Source: Novosphingobium sp. (GTDB lineage: Bacteria > Pseudomonadota > Alphaproteobacteria > Sphingomonadales > Sphingomonadaceae). From it: a stretch of DNA of 64,000 nucleotides. Every line of letters begins with the position of its first letter. Positions within the stretch are counted from its first letter, which is position 1. A program made the translations under genes and the position numbers. Location of the stretch: contig JACKKX010000004.1 in assembly GCA_024236215.1 (NCBI GenBank), positions 215,392-279,391 on the forward strand, in the 5' to 3' direction. Shown here piece by piece: positions 34,695-42,717 of the stretch. The notes under the pieces are model-generated. The model had not been told where the DNA came from and did no database searches. It saw nothing but the letters and a program-made list of their open reading frames with translations.

Positions 34695-35789
34695 ATGGGC
34701 CGCAATCGGTTGATCGCGCTTTCGCTGGCCGGGCTGGGATTCGCTCTGGCCTCGCCCCTGCTGGCCGATACCAAGGCCGGGGTCGATGCCTGGACCCGCG
34801 GCGATTTCGCCGCCGCGGTCAAGCATTGGCAGACGGAGGCCGCGCGCGGCGACGCCGATGCGATCTTCAACCTGGGTCAGGCTTACAAGCTGGGCAAGGG
34901 GGTCAAGCAGGATCTCCCTCAGGCCGAAAAGCTGTTTGGCCAGGCCGCGGCCATGGGCCACCTCCAGGCATCGGACAACTACGGGCTGCTGCTGTTCCAG
35001 CGCGGCGAGCGCGGTCAGGCGCTGCCCTATCTGCGCTCGGCCGCCGACCGCGGTGATCCGCGCGCCGAATATCTGCTGGGGATCGCGCATTTCAATGGCG
35101 AGCTGGTCCCCAAGGACTGGGTCCGCGCCTATGCTCTGGTCAGCCTGGCGCGTAAGCAAGGCCTCCCCCAGGCCGCCCAGGCCCTGACCCAGATGGACCA
35201 GTACATTCCGATGGAGCAGCGCCAGCAGGCGATCGCCCTCGCTGCCGAACTGGACAGCCAGGCCCAGGCGACCCGTGCGCGGCAGCTTGCTGCGGTCGAT
35301 CTTGGCGCGACCGTGCCGGGCGCCAACCCACCGATCAGTGCCGCGCCGAAGGCTCCCCGCAATCCGCCGCCCAGCGTGGCGAGCGCCAGCAGCGCCGTGG
35401 CAGAGGCCGAGCGCGTCGCCAGCGGATCGAACCCGGCCAGTGCCGGGGCCGACTATGCCCGGCCCCGCCCCGTGGTTGCGCAGCAGACCTCTGTGCCCAA
35501 ACCCGCTGTCCCCGCGGCAGGTGCAGCACCGCAAGGCACTGCAACGCGGCCTGCCGCCGCCGGACCGTGGCGAATCCAGCTCGGCGCCTTTGGCGTTGCC
35601 GCCAATGCCGATGCCGTGTGGAACAAGGTCAAGGGTCGGCCCGAGCTTGCCGGTCATCCCCGGCTTAATGTCAAGGCTGGGGCGGTGACCAAGCTTCAGG
35701 CGGGCGGTTTTGCCAGCCGCGAGGCCGCCCAGGCAGCCTGTTCGCGCCTCAGCGCCGCCGGATTCACCTGCATTCCGGCGATGAACTGA
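34695..35789 (+). CDS. Sel1-repeat and SPOR-domain periplasmic protein
   Basis: A 364-residue exported protein. The ATG at 34695 follows GGGAA and starts a signal peptide (LIALSLAGLGFALASPLLA, cut near residue 24). Sel1-like repeats run from about 28 to 165 (ADAIFNLGQAYKLGKGVKQD, YLLGIAHFNGELVPKDWVRA). A Pro/Ala linker follows, then a C-terminal SPOR domain at about 285-362 (WRIQLGAFGVAANADAVWNK). It probably binds denuded glycan strands at the septum. It is transcribed divergently from the ParA-like gene. Confidence 0.83.
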   Translation: MGRNRLIALSLAGLGFALASPLLADTKAGVDAWTRGDFAAAVKHWQTEAARGDADAIFNLGQAYKLGKGVKQDLPQAEKLFGQAAAMGHLQASDNYGLLLFQRGERGQALPYLRSAADRGDPRAEYLLGIAHFNGELVPKDWVRAYALVSLARKQGLPQAAQALTQMDQYIPMEQRQQAIALAAELDSQAQATRARQLAAVDLGATVPGANPPISAAPKAPRNPPPSVASASSAVAEAERVASGSNPASAGADYARPRPVVAQQTSVPKPAVPAAGAAPQGTATRPAAAGPWRIQLGAFGVAANADAVWNKVKGRPELAGHPRLNVKAGAVTKLQAGGFASREAAQAACSRLSAAGFTCIPAMN

Positions 35790-35793
35790 AGCC

Positions 35794-37179
35794 TCAATCC
35801 TTCTTGAAAGGGTTCTTCGCCGAACGCAGTGTTAGGCGCACCGGCACCGCATCGAAACCCAGATCGCGGCGTATGCCGTTGACCAGATAGCGCCGATAGC
35901 TCGCGGGCAGATCGTCAAGCCGGGTGCCGAACAGCACGAAGCCCGGCGGGCGGGTCTTGGCCTGGGTGATATAACGCAGCTTGATCCGCTTGCCGCCGGG
36001 CGCGGGCGGCGGGTTCTTTGCCAGCGCCTCATCGAACCAGCGGTTGAGCAGCGCGGTCGGCACCCGGCGCGACCAGGCCGTGCGCAGATCGAAGGCGGCC
36101 TTGACCAGTTGATCGAGCCCCTTGCCGGTGCGCGCCGAAACCGCCAGCAGCGGAACGCCCCTGACCTGGGCCAGACCTTCGTCGAGCGCGGCGCGGATGC
36201 CATTGAACAGCCCCGAGGCATTCTCGGCCACATCCCACTTGTTGATCGCGATAATCAGCGCACGGCCCTCTTCCAGCACCAGCGATGCGATCTTGAGATC
36301 CTGATGCTCGAGTCCGCGGGTTGCATCGAGCAGCAGCACTACAACCTCGGCGAAATCGACCGCATGGCGCGCGTCGGCAACAGCCAGTTTTTCCAGCTTG
36401 TCGGTAACCTGCGCTTTCTTGCGCATGCCTGCGGTGTCGATCAACCGTACCGGGCGGGTCTCGCCGCTGGCGGGATCGGTCCAGTTCCAGTCGATCGCGA
36501 TCGAATCCCGGGTGATCCCGGCCTCGGGACCGGTCAGCAGGCGATCTTCGCCCAGAAGGGCATTGATCAGGGTCGATTTGCCGGCATTGGGCCGCCCAAC
36601 GATCGCCAGCTTGAGCGGGGCGGCTTCGAGCGCCTCATCGTCCAGCTCTTCCGCCTCGGCTTCCTCATCTGGCTGAAGATGCTCGATAAGCGGCTGCAAG
36701 GCCTCGAACAGGTCGGCCAGACCCTCGCCGTGTTCGGCCGACAGCCCGACCGGATCGCCAAAGCCGAGCGAGAAGGCCTCGAACAGGCCGTGATCGCCCG
36801 CGCGCCCTTCGGTCTTGTTGGCCACCAGCACCACCGGAACCTCGCTCTGCTGGCGCAGATAGCGCCCGATTTCCTCATCGAGCGGGGTCAGCCCGGCGCG
36901 CGCGTCGATCACGAACAGGGCAACGTCCGCACCCTTGAGCGAGGCCTCGGTCTGCATCCGCATCCGGCCCGGCAGACTGGCCGGATCCTCATCCTCCCAA
37001 CCGGCGGTGTCGACGATGGTGAAATCGAGGCCAAGCAGATGCGCCTCGCCAAAGCGGCGATCCCGCGTGACGCCGGGCTGATCGTCGACCAACGCCAGCT
37101 TCTTGCCGACCAGCCGGTTGAACAGGGTCGACTTGCCGACGTTGGGACGGCCGATGATGATGACCTGGGGAAGGCGCAT
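35794..37179 (-). CDS. der: Ribosome assembly GTPase Der (EngA)
   Basis: A 461-residue protein with two tandem GTPase domains, the hallmark of Der. The first P-loop is GRPNVGKST (residues 9-17) with DTAGWEDE and NKTEG. The second is GRPNAGKST (near 196) with DTAGMRKKAQV and NKWDV. The C-terminal KH-like domain ends VRLTLRSAKNPFKKD. It acts in late 50S subunit assembly. Its stop is only 4 bp from the stop of the convergent SPOR gene, and no hairpin fits between them. Confidence 0.96.
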   Translation of the reverse strand: MRLPQVIIIGRPNVGKSTLFNRLVGKKLALVDDQPGVTRDRRFGEAHLLGLDFTIVDTAGWEDEDPASLPGRMRMQTEASLKGADVALFVIDARAGLTPLDEEIGRYLRQQSEVPVVLVANKTEGRAGDHGLFEAFSLGFGDPVGLSAEHGEGLADLFEALQPLIEHLQPDEEAEAEELDDEALEAAPLKLAIVGRPNAGKSTLINALLGEDRLLTGPEAGITRDSIAIDWNWTDPASGETRPVRLIDTAGMRKKAQVTDKLEKLAVADARHAVDFAEVVVLLLDATRGLEHQDLKIASLVLEEGRALIIAINKWDVAENASGLFNGIRAALDEGLAQVRGVPLLAVSARTGKGLDQLVKAAFDLRTAWSRRVPTALLNRWFDEALAKNPPPAPGGKRIKLRYITQAKTRPPGFVLFGTRLDDLPASYRRYLVNGIRRDLGFDAVPVRLTLRSAKNPFKKD

Positions 37180-37241
37180 CGCATCGCCCTGACCGCACCG
37201 GCAGCTTTTTGCAAGCGGCGCGGCAAGTTCTTGCCGCGGCG

Positions 37242-37249
37242 TTAACCAT
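37242..37249 (+). promoter_or_regulatory. CtrA half-site (TTAACCAT) upstream of CHAP hydrolase
   Basis: The site is TTAACCAT, 45 bp before the CHAP gene start. This is the half-site form known from Caulobacter CtrA promoters. A single short match can arise by chance. Confidence 0.4.
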
Positions 37250-37293
37250 GGACGGCAGGTGAGGACTAACCTTGTTCTGGCATTTCCGGATCC

Positions 37294-37917
37294 ATGAAGA
37301 CGGCATTTTTCCTGACATTCGGCGCCCTGGCCGCCGCTGCGGCGATGCCTGCGGGTGCGCGCGGTTTCGATTTCGACGAAAGCACCTCGGTCGAGAATTC
37401 GGGCGGCAGCACCTTGCCGCCCTATCTACAATGCGTTCCCTATGCCCGTCAGGTCACCGGAATCGGGATCTATGGCGACGCCCACACCTGGTGGGGCCAG
37501 GCCGAGGGACGCTACGCGCGCGGGTACAAACCCAAAGTGGGAGCGGTGATGGCCTTTGCCCCCCACGGCAACTCCACGCTGGGTCATGTCGCGGCAGTGA
37601 GCAAGATCGTCGATTCGCGCACCATCCTGATCCGGCACGCCAACTGGAGCCCGATCAACGGTCGACGCGGGCAGATCGAGGACAACGTCAAGGTGATCGA
37701 CGTTTCGCCGGACAACGACTGGTCAGAAGTAAGAGTATGGTATGCCCCGATTCAGGCACTGGGCGGATCGCACTGGCCGATCACCGGCTTCATCTACCCG
37801 GCAAAGCCGAAGAAGGGCGAACGGCTGAAGTCCCGCCCCGACAGCCCGGCGCGCGACAGCCAGTGGGCCGCGAACGACCCAATCGGCGCCTTCATCAAGA
37901 CCCGGATGGGCTGGTAA
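37294..37917 (+). CDS. Exported CHAP-domain cell-wall hydrolase
   Basis: A 207-residue exported protein. The signal peptide AFFLTFGALAAAAAMPAGARG is cut near residue 24. The CHAP domain covers about 45-160: the catalytic Cys in LQCVPYARQVTGI, the WWGQAEGRYARG segment, the PKVGAVMAFAP strand, and the His in GHVAAVSKIV. CHAP enzymes cut peptidoglycan peptides. The TTAACCAT element upstream suggests cell-cycle control by CtrA, in line with a division role. The start is the only ATG compatible with the signal peptide. Confidence 0.87.
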   Translation: MKTAFFLTFGALAAAAAMPAGARGFDFDESTSVENSGGSTLPPYLQCVPYARQVTGIGIYGDAHTWWGQAEGRYARGYKPKVGAVMAFAPHGNSTLGHVAAVSKIVDSRTILIRHANWSPINGRRGQIEDNVKVIDVSPDNDWSEVRVWYAPIQALGGSHWPITGFIYPAKPKKGERLKSRPDSPARDSQWAANDPIGAFIKTRMGW

Positions 37918-37929
37918 GAAAGTCCTGGT

Positions 37930-38217
37930 TCAGGCCTTGGCCACGGGCGCGTTCTCGCCCAGATCCTCGAACCATGCCTCAACCGGCCCGGTCAGCTTGA
38001 TCGTCAGCGGTTGGCCGTGGCGATCCATCGTCTTGCCCGCCTGGACCCGCACCCAGCCTTCGGAAATGCAGTATTCCTCGATATTGGTGCGCACCGTTCC
38101 CTTGAAACGGATGCCCACGCCGCGCATCAGCACGTCCTGATCGAAAAAGGGGCTGCGCGGGCTGATCGCCAGGCGATCGGGCGGCAGGTCGGGACCGGAA
38201 GTCGTTTCGTCGCTCAT
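37930..38217 (-). CDS. DUF3297 family protein
   Basis: A 95-residue protein matching the DUF3297 pattern: LPPDRLAISPRSPFFDQDVLMRGVGIRFKG, then EEYCISEGWVRVQAGKTMDRHGQPL. It is found widely in proteobacteria and its function is unknown. The ATG at 38217 is preferred to the longer frame because homology begins there. It is convergent with the CHAP gene and 104 bp from tRNA-Val. Confidence 0.8.
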   Translation of the reverse strand: MSDETTSGPDLPPDRLAISPRSPFFDQDVLMRGVGIRFKGTVRTNIEEYCISEGWVRVQAGKTMDRHGQPLTIKLTGPVEAWFEDLGENAPVAKA

Positions 38218-38321
38218 GGCCTCGCGCTCTATCCGCCTTTCCCGGCTTGTCAATTCGCCCCGGCCTGTCTAATGGCGCGCCTTCGATCGCCAAACGGCCC
38301 GTGCGGCCTGCGGCGGGAAGT

Positions 38322-38396
38322 GGGCGCGTAGCTCAGCGGTAGAGCACACCCTTCACACGGGTGGGGTCGCAGGTTCAATCCCTGCCGCGCCCACCA
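38322..38396 (+). tRNA. tRNA-Val (anticodon CAC)
   Basis: A 75-nucleotide cloverleaf with acceptor stem GGGCGCG/CGCGCCC and encoded ACCA end. The anticodon stem CACCC/GGGTG encloses TTCACAC, giving CAC. An integrase gene starts the adjoining island 122 bp downstream, so the tRNA 3' end is the probable attachment site. No second copy of its 3' end is found in the window. Confidence 0.96.
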
Positions 38397-38518
38397 TAAA
38401 TCCCCTTGAAATATAGGGAATTTATGGATGGCCATTTCTCTAAATTGCAGGTTTTGACCCCGTTTCACCTCCGAAAAGGGCCGGAATCGACCTCCGCTCG
38501 TACAAAACCCGTACAGCA

Positions 38519-39616
38519 TCAGAGCTCCTTTCTCAGCTTGAGCCGCGTCTTGCGCTCGGCTTTCAACAGGCCCCGACGCAGGGCCTGATTGATCTTGATC
38601 TCAGCATCCTCGGCATGCGTGTAGGTGTTGCGCATCAGATTGAGGTCCGACCAACCGCCGAACGCGCCGGCGGCCTTCTCGTCGACTCTTTCGCGAACAT
38701 TCATTTCCTGACCGAAGCCATGACGGCCCGCCGGATGGAACGGGATCTGCTCGATGCCGGCATCTTCACAGGCCTTGTTCCAGAGCTTTCGCGGTCCGCC
38801 ACGATCTGCATAGCCGAAGAGCCTCAGGTTCTCCGGTTTGCGCGGCCAGTCGCGAGGATAGACCTCGGGCAGGGCCGCCAGCTCGGCTAGGATTTCGTCG
38901 GGCACCCGCAGCCATCGATCCCCATGCCCCTTGGCGCCGGGTATGCAGATCATGCCCTTCGCCTTGTTGATGTGCTTGTGGGGATGCATCGAGACTGCCT
39001 GACTGATCCGAGCACCAGTGACGAACATGAGCAGCGCCAACGCGCCCAAGCGAGGAGGCGCATGTTCCCGGAACTTGAGCAGCCATTCCCAGCTACCCGG
39101 CGGATACTTCTTCCGCCCGGTGCTCTTGCGCTTGTTATCCTGCGCGACCTTTTCTTTCTGGGTATAGCCCCTGACTCGAAAGGCGATTCCGCTTTCGCTG
39201 TCATTGATGTTGTTGAGCACCGCCCTGACCGGCGTCACCACCTGACGGGTCCAGGTGTCTGTGGAGCAATTCGGATAGAGCTTCGGGCCTAGCTCACGGA
39301 CCAGCTTAGGGCTGATTTGGTGAATCGGGAGCGAGCCGATTTCCACAGTGATTGGAACAAGGTAGGCAGCTTCCTTGGGCTTGGCGTCGTACTTCAGGAC
39401 AGCATCGGCAAAGGTGATAGCCTTTTCTTCCGGATCCTCACCTAGAAGGTGGACGCGGATGGCGCTTTGCTCTTCCTTCCGACACCAGTCCCAAGCGCCT
39501 TGTTCCTCAGATGCGCCAGTGCTGCATCGGTAGTATTCGGTGATCGGCGCGCCGTTGTATTCGACCCGACCGCGCGCCCACCAGACCGCGCCGCGGGGAT
39601 AAGGTTCGAGGGGCAT
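38519..39616 (-). CDS. Tyrosine recombinase (site-specific integrase) of the tRNA-Val island
   Basis: A 365-residue phage-type integrase. An arm-binding/core-binding part lies before residue 190. The catalytic part shows Arg in LALLMFVTGARISQAVSM, the H-x3-R block FHPAGRHGFGQEM and the Tyr nucleophile in LMRNTYTHAED. It reads towards the tRNA-Val 3' end, the standard layout for an integrated element. The start at 39616 lies inside the preceding gene, which overlaps it by 175 bp in another frame. No disabling mutation is seen. Confidence 0.9.
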   Translation of the reverse strand: MPLEPYPRGAVWWARGRVEYNGAPITEYYRCSTGASEEQGAWDWCRKEEQSAIRVHLLGEDPEEKAITFADAVLKYDAKPKEAAYLVPITVEIGSLPIHQISPKLVRELGPKLYPNCSTDTWTRQVVTPVRAVLNNINDSESGIAFRVRGYTQKEKVAQDNKRKSTGRKKYPPGSWEWLLKFREHAPPRLGALALLMFVTGARISQAVSMHPHKHINKAKGMICIPGAKGHGDRWLRVPDEILAELAALPEVYPRDWPRKPENLRLFGYADRGGPRKLWNKACEDAGIEQIPFHPAGRHGFGQEMNVRERVDEKAAGAFGGWSDLNLMRNTYTHAEDAEIKINQALRRGLLKAERKTRLKLRKEL

Positions 39617-39813
39617 TTCTTCTGGCTTTCGATAATAAGGTCGAGCTGCTCAGGGGTAATGAGCATGACCCGGCCCACTTTGTGGCAAGCACCCCACCGG
39701 TGCGCTAACTCCCGCAAGGTTCGTGGCGAAAGCACGATGCCATTCTCGGCAAGCAGTGCGGACCAAGCCTCGGGCGTCTTTGCTCGGTCGAGGATGGGTG
39801 TGAGGCTGGTCAC
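39442..39813 (-). CDS. Excisionase-like / helix-turn-helix protein upstream of integrase
   Basis: A 123-residue protein. Residues 12-62 have a MerR/excisionase-like pattern (SALLAENGIVLSPRTLRELAHRWGACHKVGRVMLITPEQLDLI). The remainder is basic and Ser/Thr rich, probably disordered. It overlaps the integrase by 175 bp and the gene upstream by 4 bp, so all three are likely translated as a unit. A role in controlling integrase direction or DNA bending is inferred from position. Confidence 0.65.
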   Translation of the reverse strand: MTSLTPILDRAKTPEAWSALLAENGIVLSPRTLRELAHRWGACHKVGRVMLITPEQLDLIIESQKKCPSNLIPAARSGGRAVGSNTTARRSPNTTDAALAHLRNKALGTGVGRKSKAPSASTF

Positions 39814-40031
39814 AGCAAAACTCCTCTCGCGGCGGGCGAAGGCTGCGAACCAAATTTGAGATCTGGTTCAACCATGTTGGCCTGAACGAACTCATCTACG
39901 GCATTGGCTGGAAGAAGGAGTAAGCCGTCAAGTTTCACGTGGCGAAGCCGACGTGCTGCCACGAGGCGGCGGATCCGGCCCTCCGGCCAGCCAGAATGCC
40001 GCGCGATTTCTCGGATGGTCATCATTTGCAT
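39810..40031 (-). CDS. Small excisionase-like DNA-binding protein
   Basis: A 73-residue protein with an HTH_17-type pattern: MTIREIARHSGWPEGRIRRLVAARRLRHVKLDGLLLLPANAVDEF. The ATG at 40031 lies in a short inverted repeat (40024-40041); a longer upstream frame is unlikely because the region holds the divergent promoters. Its end overlaps the next gene by 4 bp. It is probably the recombination directionality factor of the island. Confidence 0.7.
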   Translation of the reverse strand: MQMMTIREIARHSGWPEGRIRRLVAARRLRHVKLDGLLLLPANAVDEFVQANMVEPDLKFGSQPSPAARGVLL

Positions 40032-40041
40032 ATCAGCAAAT
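40024..40041. promoter_or_regulatory. Inverted repeat ATTTGC-N6-GCAAAT over the excisionase-like start
   Basis: A perfect 6-bp inverted repeat covering the start codon, in the region facing the XRE repressor. It is a candidate operator. Confidence 0.4.
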
Positions 40042-40136
40042 CCTCCGTATTCTGCGTGCTCATCCGCCAATGGCGAGTCATTATGCAGATGCGACAATAA
40101 TATGCATTTCGTGATAATCCGCAAGCCTATTCGTGT

Positions 40137-40541
40137 ATGACAACGATCGGACAACGATTCTTCGATGTGCGCCGCGCAAAAAAGGCGACGCAAATCGAGT
40201 TCGCCAGCAAGCTAGGGCTCTCACAGTCGGCTCTCGTGGCTTACGAACGAGGTGACCGCGACCCGCCCGCTGCTGCCATTGCAAAGATCTGCCAAGAGTA
40301 TCGAGTTGACCCTACTTGGCTGCTATCCGGCACAGGCATCATGTTTCGCGACAACCTGCTGCAGATGTTCGAACAAGCGATCCGCCTCGCGAAGGATTTC
40401 AACCTCAGGTATGAGGTAAACCCAAGCAGCGAGAACGAGATCAACCTTGCGAAATTGTTCTTTCAATATTTGATCGAGAACGGCACAATTTCGGACGATA
40501 TGGCAGACGTGCTGACCAGAAGGATGGCAGCCAATGAATGA
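40137..40541 (+). CDS. XRE-family (phage CI-like) repressor
   Basis: A 134-residue regulator. Residues 5-65 are a helix-turn-helix (IGQRFFDVRRAKKATQIEFASKLGLSQSALVAYERGDRDPP) followed by ICQEYRVDPTWLLSGTGIMF. The C-terminal half is helical and could dimerise; it lacks a LexA-type peptidase. It is transcribed divergently from the excisionase-integrase unit, the usual arrangement for a repressor keeping an island silent. It overlaps the next gene by 8 bp. Confidence 0.83.
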   Translation: MTTIGQRFFDVRRAKKATQIEFASKLGLSQSALVAYERGDRDPPAAAIAKICQEYRVDPTWLLSGTGIMFRDNLLQMFEQAIRLAKDFNLRYEVNPSSENEINLAKLFFQYLIENGTISDDMADVLTRRMAANE

Positions 40542-40998
40542 CAATGATGTGTTTGGCGCTGCAGAACGAAACCTGCATTCCTTCTTCGCCGATCGATACC
40601 CTGATCGCGCCGCCACCCAACGGACCATAGTTCGCCAATCCATACTGCAAAGAGCACGACGCGAACATTTGAGGCTCGTTTTGCAAAGCTATATGTCTCT
40701 GATGAAATGGCTAAAGCCCATCACGCTGGCTCTGATTTTTTTCGCATCGGCAGCATATTTCCTACGGGTGTCATCGCTAGGCTTATCAGCGGCCCTGCCA
40801 GAGCCGCACGAAGCTATGATTTTATTCCTCTTTTGCGTCCTCCTCACTCTGGAGAAGATGATTGGACGGCCAGTCTTGCGTGGAAATGCATGGAACTGGC
40901 GGGACGGATGGCGCCTGAAGCTGAGCCCAGCGTTTAAACGGATGTACCGCGCGAGTCATACCTCAATACTACATCGCCGAAGAGCAGGAACGCATTGA
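40534..40998 (+). CDS. Small membrane protein coupled to the repressor
   Basis: A 154-residue protein I do not recognise. Helices at about 57-78 (MKWLKPITLALIFFASAAYFL) and 93-108 (AMILFLFCVLLTLEKM) make it a two-span membrane protein with a basic C-terminus. It overlaps the XRE repressor gene by 8 bp, so the pair is co-translated; a membrane sensor for the repressor is one possibility, not shown. Confidence 0.65.
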   Translation: MNDNDVFGAAERNLHSFFADRYPDRAATQRTIVRQSILQRARREHLRLVLQSYMSLMKWLKPITLALIFFASAAYFLRVSSLGLSAALPEPHEAMILFLFCVLLTLEKMIGRPVLRGNAWNWRDGWRLKLSPAFKRMYRASHTSILHRRRAGTH

Positions 40999-41078
40999 GC
41001 GTTCACGGTGAAGCGGCTTGTGACGGTGCCACGTCATCAGCGCGAAGTTTAAACCAGAGTCTCGCGCGCGAATTAAGC

Positions 41079-41134
41079 GGCCAAATACGGCCCATAAAAT
41101 TGACAATTGGATTCTAGAGGGCCATATATGGCCC
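41079..41134 (+). promoter_or_regulatory. hipBA promoter with two palindromic operators
   Basis: TTGACA (41100-41105) and CATATA (41123-41128) are spaced 17 bp. A perfect 16-bp palindrome GGGCCATATATGGCCC (41119-41134) covers the -10 element and ends at the hipB start codon. A weaker copy, GGCC-AAATAC-GGCC, lies at 41079-41092, centred about 41 bp (four turns) upstream. Paired sites of this kind are typical of HipB autoregulation. Confidence 0.75.
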
Positions 41135-41458
41135 ATGCTATTCATCCTCCAAGATCAGCTGACGCACCTCGGTAAGCGGATCAAGGCTCGCCGCCTGGCT
41201 CTCGATCTTACCCAGCAAGCGGCAGCCGCCAAAGCAGGCGTGGCCCACAGAACATGGCGACGGATGGAGACCGAAGGCAGGGCATCCATCGAAGACCTTG
41301 TTCGCGCTGCCATTGCACTGCGCTGCGATGAGGGCATTGTCGCGCTGTTTCCACAAGTTCCGGCGACCAGCATGGATGAACTGCTTGCACAGCAGCGTCA
41401 GGCAGCCAAGCGGCAGCGCCAGCGTGCCAGCGGGCGCTCAAGTGGAATTGGGTCATGA
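41135..41458 (+). CDS. hipB: HipB-like antitoxin (XRE family)
   Basis: A 107-residue DNA-binding antitoxin. Residues 10-70 form the helix-turn-helix (HLGKRIKARRLALDLTQQAAAAKAGVAHRTWRRME), and a basic Gln/Arg-rich tail follows. It should bind the GGGCC palindromes upstream and neutralise HipA. The ATG directly follows the palindrome, and the -10 element ends 6 bp before it, so the mRNA is probably leaderless or nearly so. It overlaps hipA by ATGA. Confidence 0.85.
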   Translation: MLFILQDQLTHLGKRIKARRLALDLTQQAAAAKAGVAHRTWRRMETEGRASIEDLVRAAIALRCDEGIVALFPQVPATSMDELLAQQRQAAKRQRQRASGRSSGIGS

Positions 41459-42717
41459 AGCTGGCTCCGGGAACGCCTTTGGCGGTTGGACTGCTGACCG
41501 ACGAGACTGCAGCGCCGCGTTCTGTCGGCAGGCTGGCGATGGCCAGCGGATTGGCTCAGCTCGAATGGTCGGCAGAGATCATCGCTGCGCGTCTTCCGAT
41601 CTCTCCGCTTAACTATCCATCTGAGTTCGGCCTGCACCCTGCCCGCAGCCGAATATTCGAAGGCCTCCACGGTTTCCTGTCGGACTGCCTGCCCGATGCA
41701 TGGGGCCTGTTGTTGCTGAGGCGTCGCGTCCAGCAGTTGGGACATCGTTTTGAAGACCTCAATGCGGTGGACCGGCTTGCTCTGGTCGGCGCGAGAGGCC
41801 GCGGCGCCCTTGTCTTCCAGCCTCAAACGCTGTCGGACGAAGCAGCTGATAGCATCGACCTTGACTTTCTGGCCGATGAAGCCCGCCATGTGCTTCTGGG
41901 CGAGGCGTCAGAATTGGACGATCTGCTAGCACGTCTCGGCGGCGGTTCTGGCGGCGCGCGGCCGAAGGTTCACGTGGCGATCGGCGCGGATGGCAGCCTG
42001 TGTGCCGGAGACGAACTGAGTAACGCCACTGGCGGAAGAGCCGGTCAGCAATGGATCGTCAAATTTGCCGCAACCATTGACCCCGTGGATATTGGGCCGG
42101 TGGAAGAGGCCTATGCCCGCATGGCGCGCGCCGCGCAGATCGACATGGCGGAAACGCGGCTTATCCCCTCGAAGACCGGACCGGGCCATTTCGCAACCAG
42201 ACGTTTCGATCGGCCGGCTGTGGGAAAGCGGCTGCATATGGTCAGCCTCGGCGGGGCCCTGGAAGCGTCCTCACATATGCCGAGCGTCGATTACGACGGC
42301 TTCCTCAAGGCGACACTGGCCATCACGCATAGCATGGCGGACGTCGAGCAAGCTTTCCGCCGCATGGTCTTCAACATCCTCGCGCGAAACCGCGACGATC
42401 ATGTCCGCCAGCATGCCTACCTGATGGATGATCGGGGAAATTGGCGGCTTGCTCCTGCTTTCGACCTTACATTCTCGAATGGCCCCGGCGGCGAGCATTA
42501 CATGGCTGTTCTGGGCGAAGGCCGTGCCATCACGCGCGAGCATGTCGAGAAGCTTGGGAAGAACCACGGGATCCCCGCCAAACGTGTAACCGCCGCTATC
42601 GACGAGGTGCGAGCAGCCCTCGCGGATTGGCCCGCCCATGCGCGCGATACGGGTGTGAGTGTGTCCAAGGAAGCGGTAACAGAAGTCTTGGCCTCCGTGG
42701 CGCAGCAGTTTGGCTAG
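41455..42717 (+). CDS. hipA: HipA-like toxin kinase with an altered metal site
   Basis: A 420-residue Ser/Thr kinase toxin. Family members phosphorylate glutamyl-tRNA synthetase or related targets and cause growth arrest. The Gly-rich loop GGGSGGARPKV is near residue 160, the ATP-binding Lys in QWIVKFAAT near 200 and the DFG-like block in APAFDLTFSNGPGGEH near 335. The catalytic loop reads ARNRDDHVRQH: Asp314 matches E. coli HipA Asp309, but Gln319 replaces the metal-binding Asn314. Activity may thus be reduced or the metal site modified. It is translationally coupled to hipB. Confidence 0.88.
   Translation: MKLAPGTPLAVGLLTDETAAPRSVGRLAMASGLAQLEWSAEIIAARLPISPLNYPSEFGLHPARSRIFEGLHGFLSDCLPDAWGLLLLRRRVQQLGHRFEDLNAVDRLALVGARGRGALVFQPQTLSDEAADSIDLDFLADEARHVLLGEASELDDLLARLGGGSGGARPKVHVAIGADGSLCAGDELSNATGGRAGQQWIVKFAATIDPVDIGPVEEAYARMARAAQIDMAETRLIPSKTGPGHFATRRFDRPAVGKRLHMVSLGGALEASSHMPSVDYDGFLKATLAITHSMADVEQAFRRMVFNILARNRDDHVRQHAYLMDDRGNWRLAPAFDLTFSNGPGGEHYMAVLGEGRAITREHVEKLGKNHGIPAKRVTAAIDEVRAALADWPAHARDTGVSVSKEAVTEVLASVAQQFG

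Noticed and set aside
38373..38396. Direct repeat of the tRNA-Val 3' end as right attachment site
   Set aside because: No second copy of GCCGCGCCCACCA was found from 38400 to 64000.
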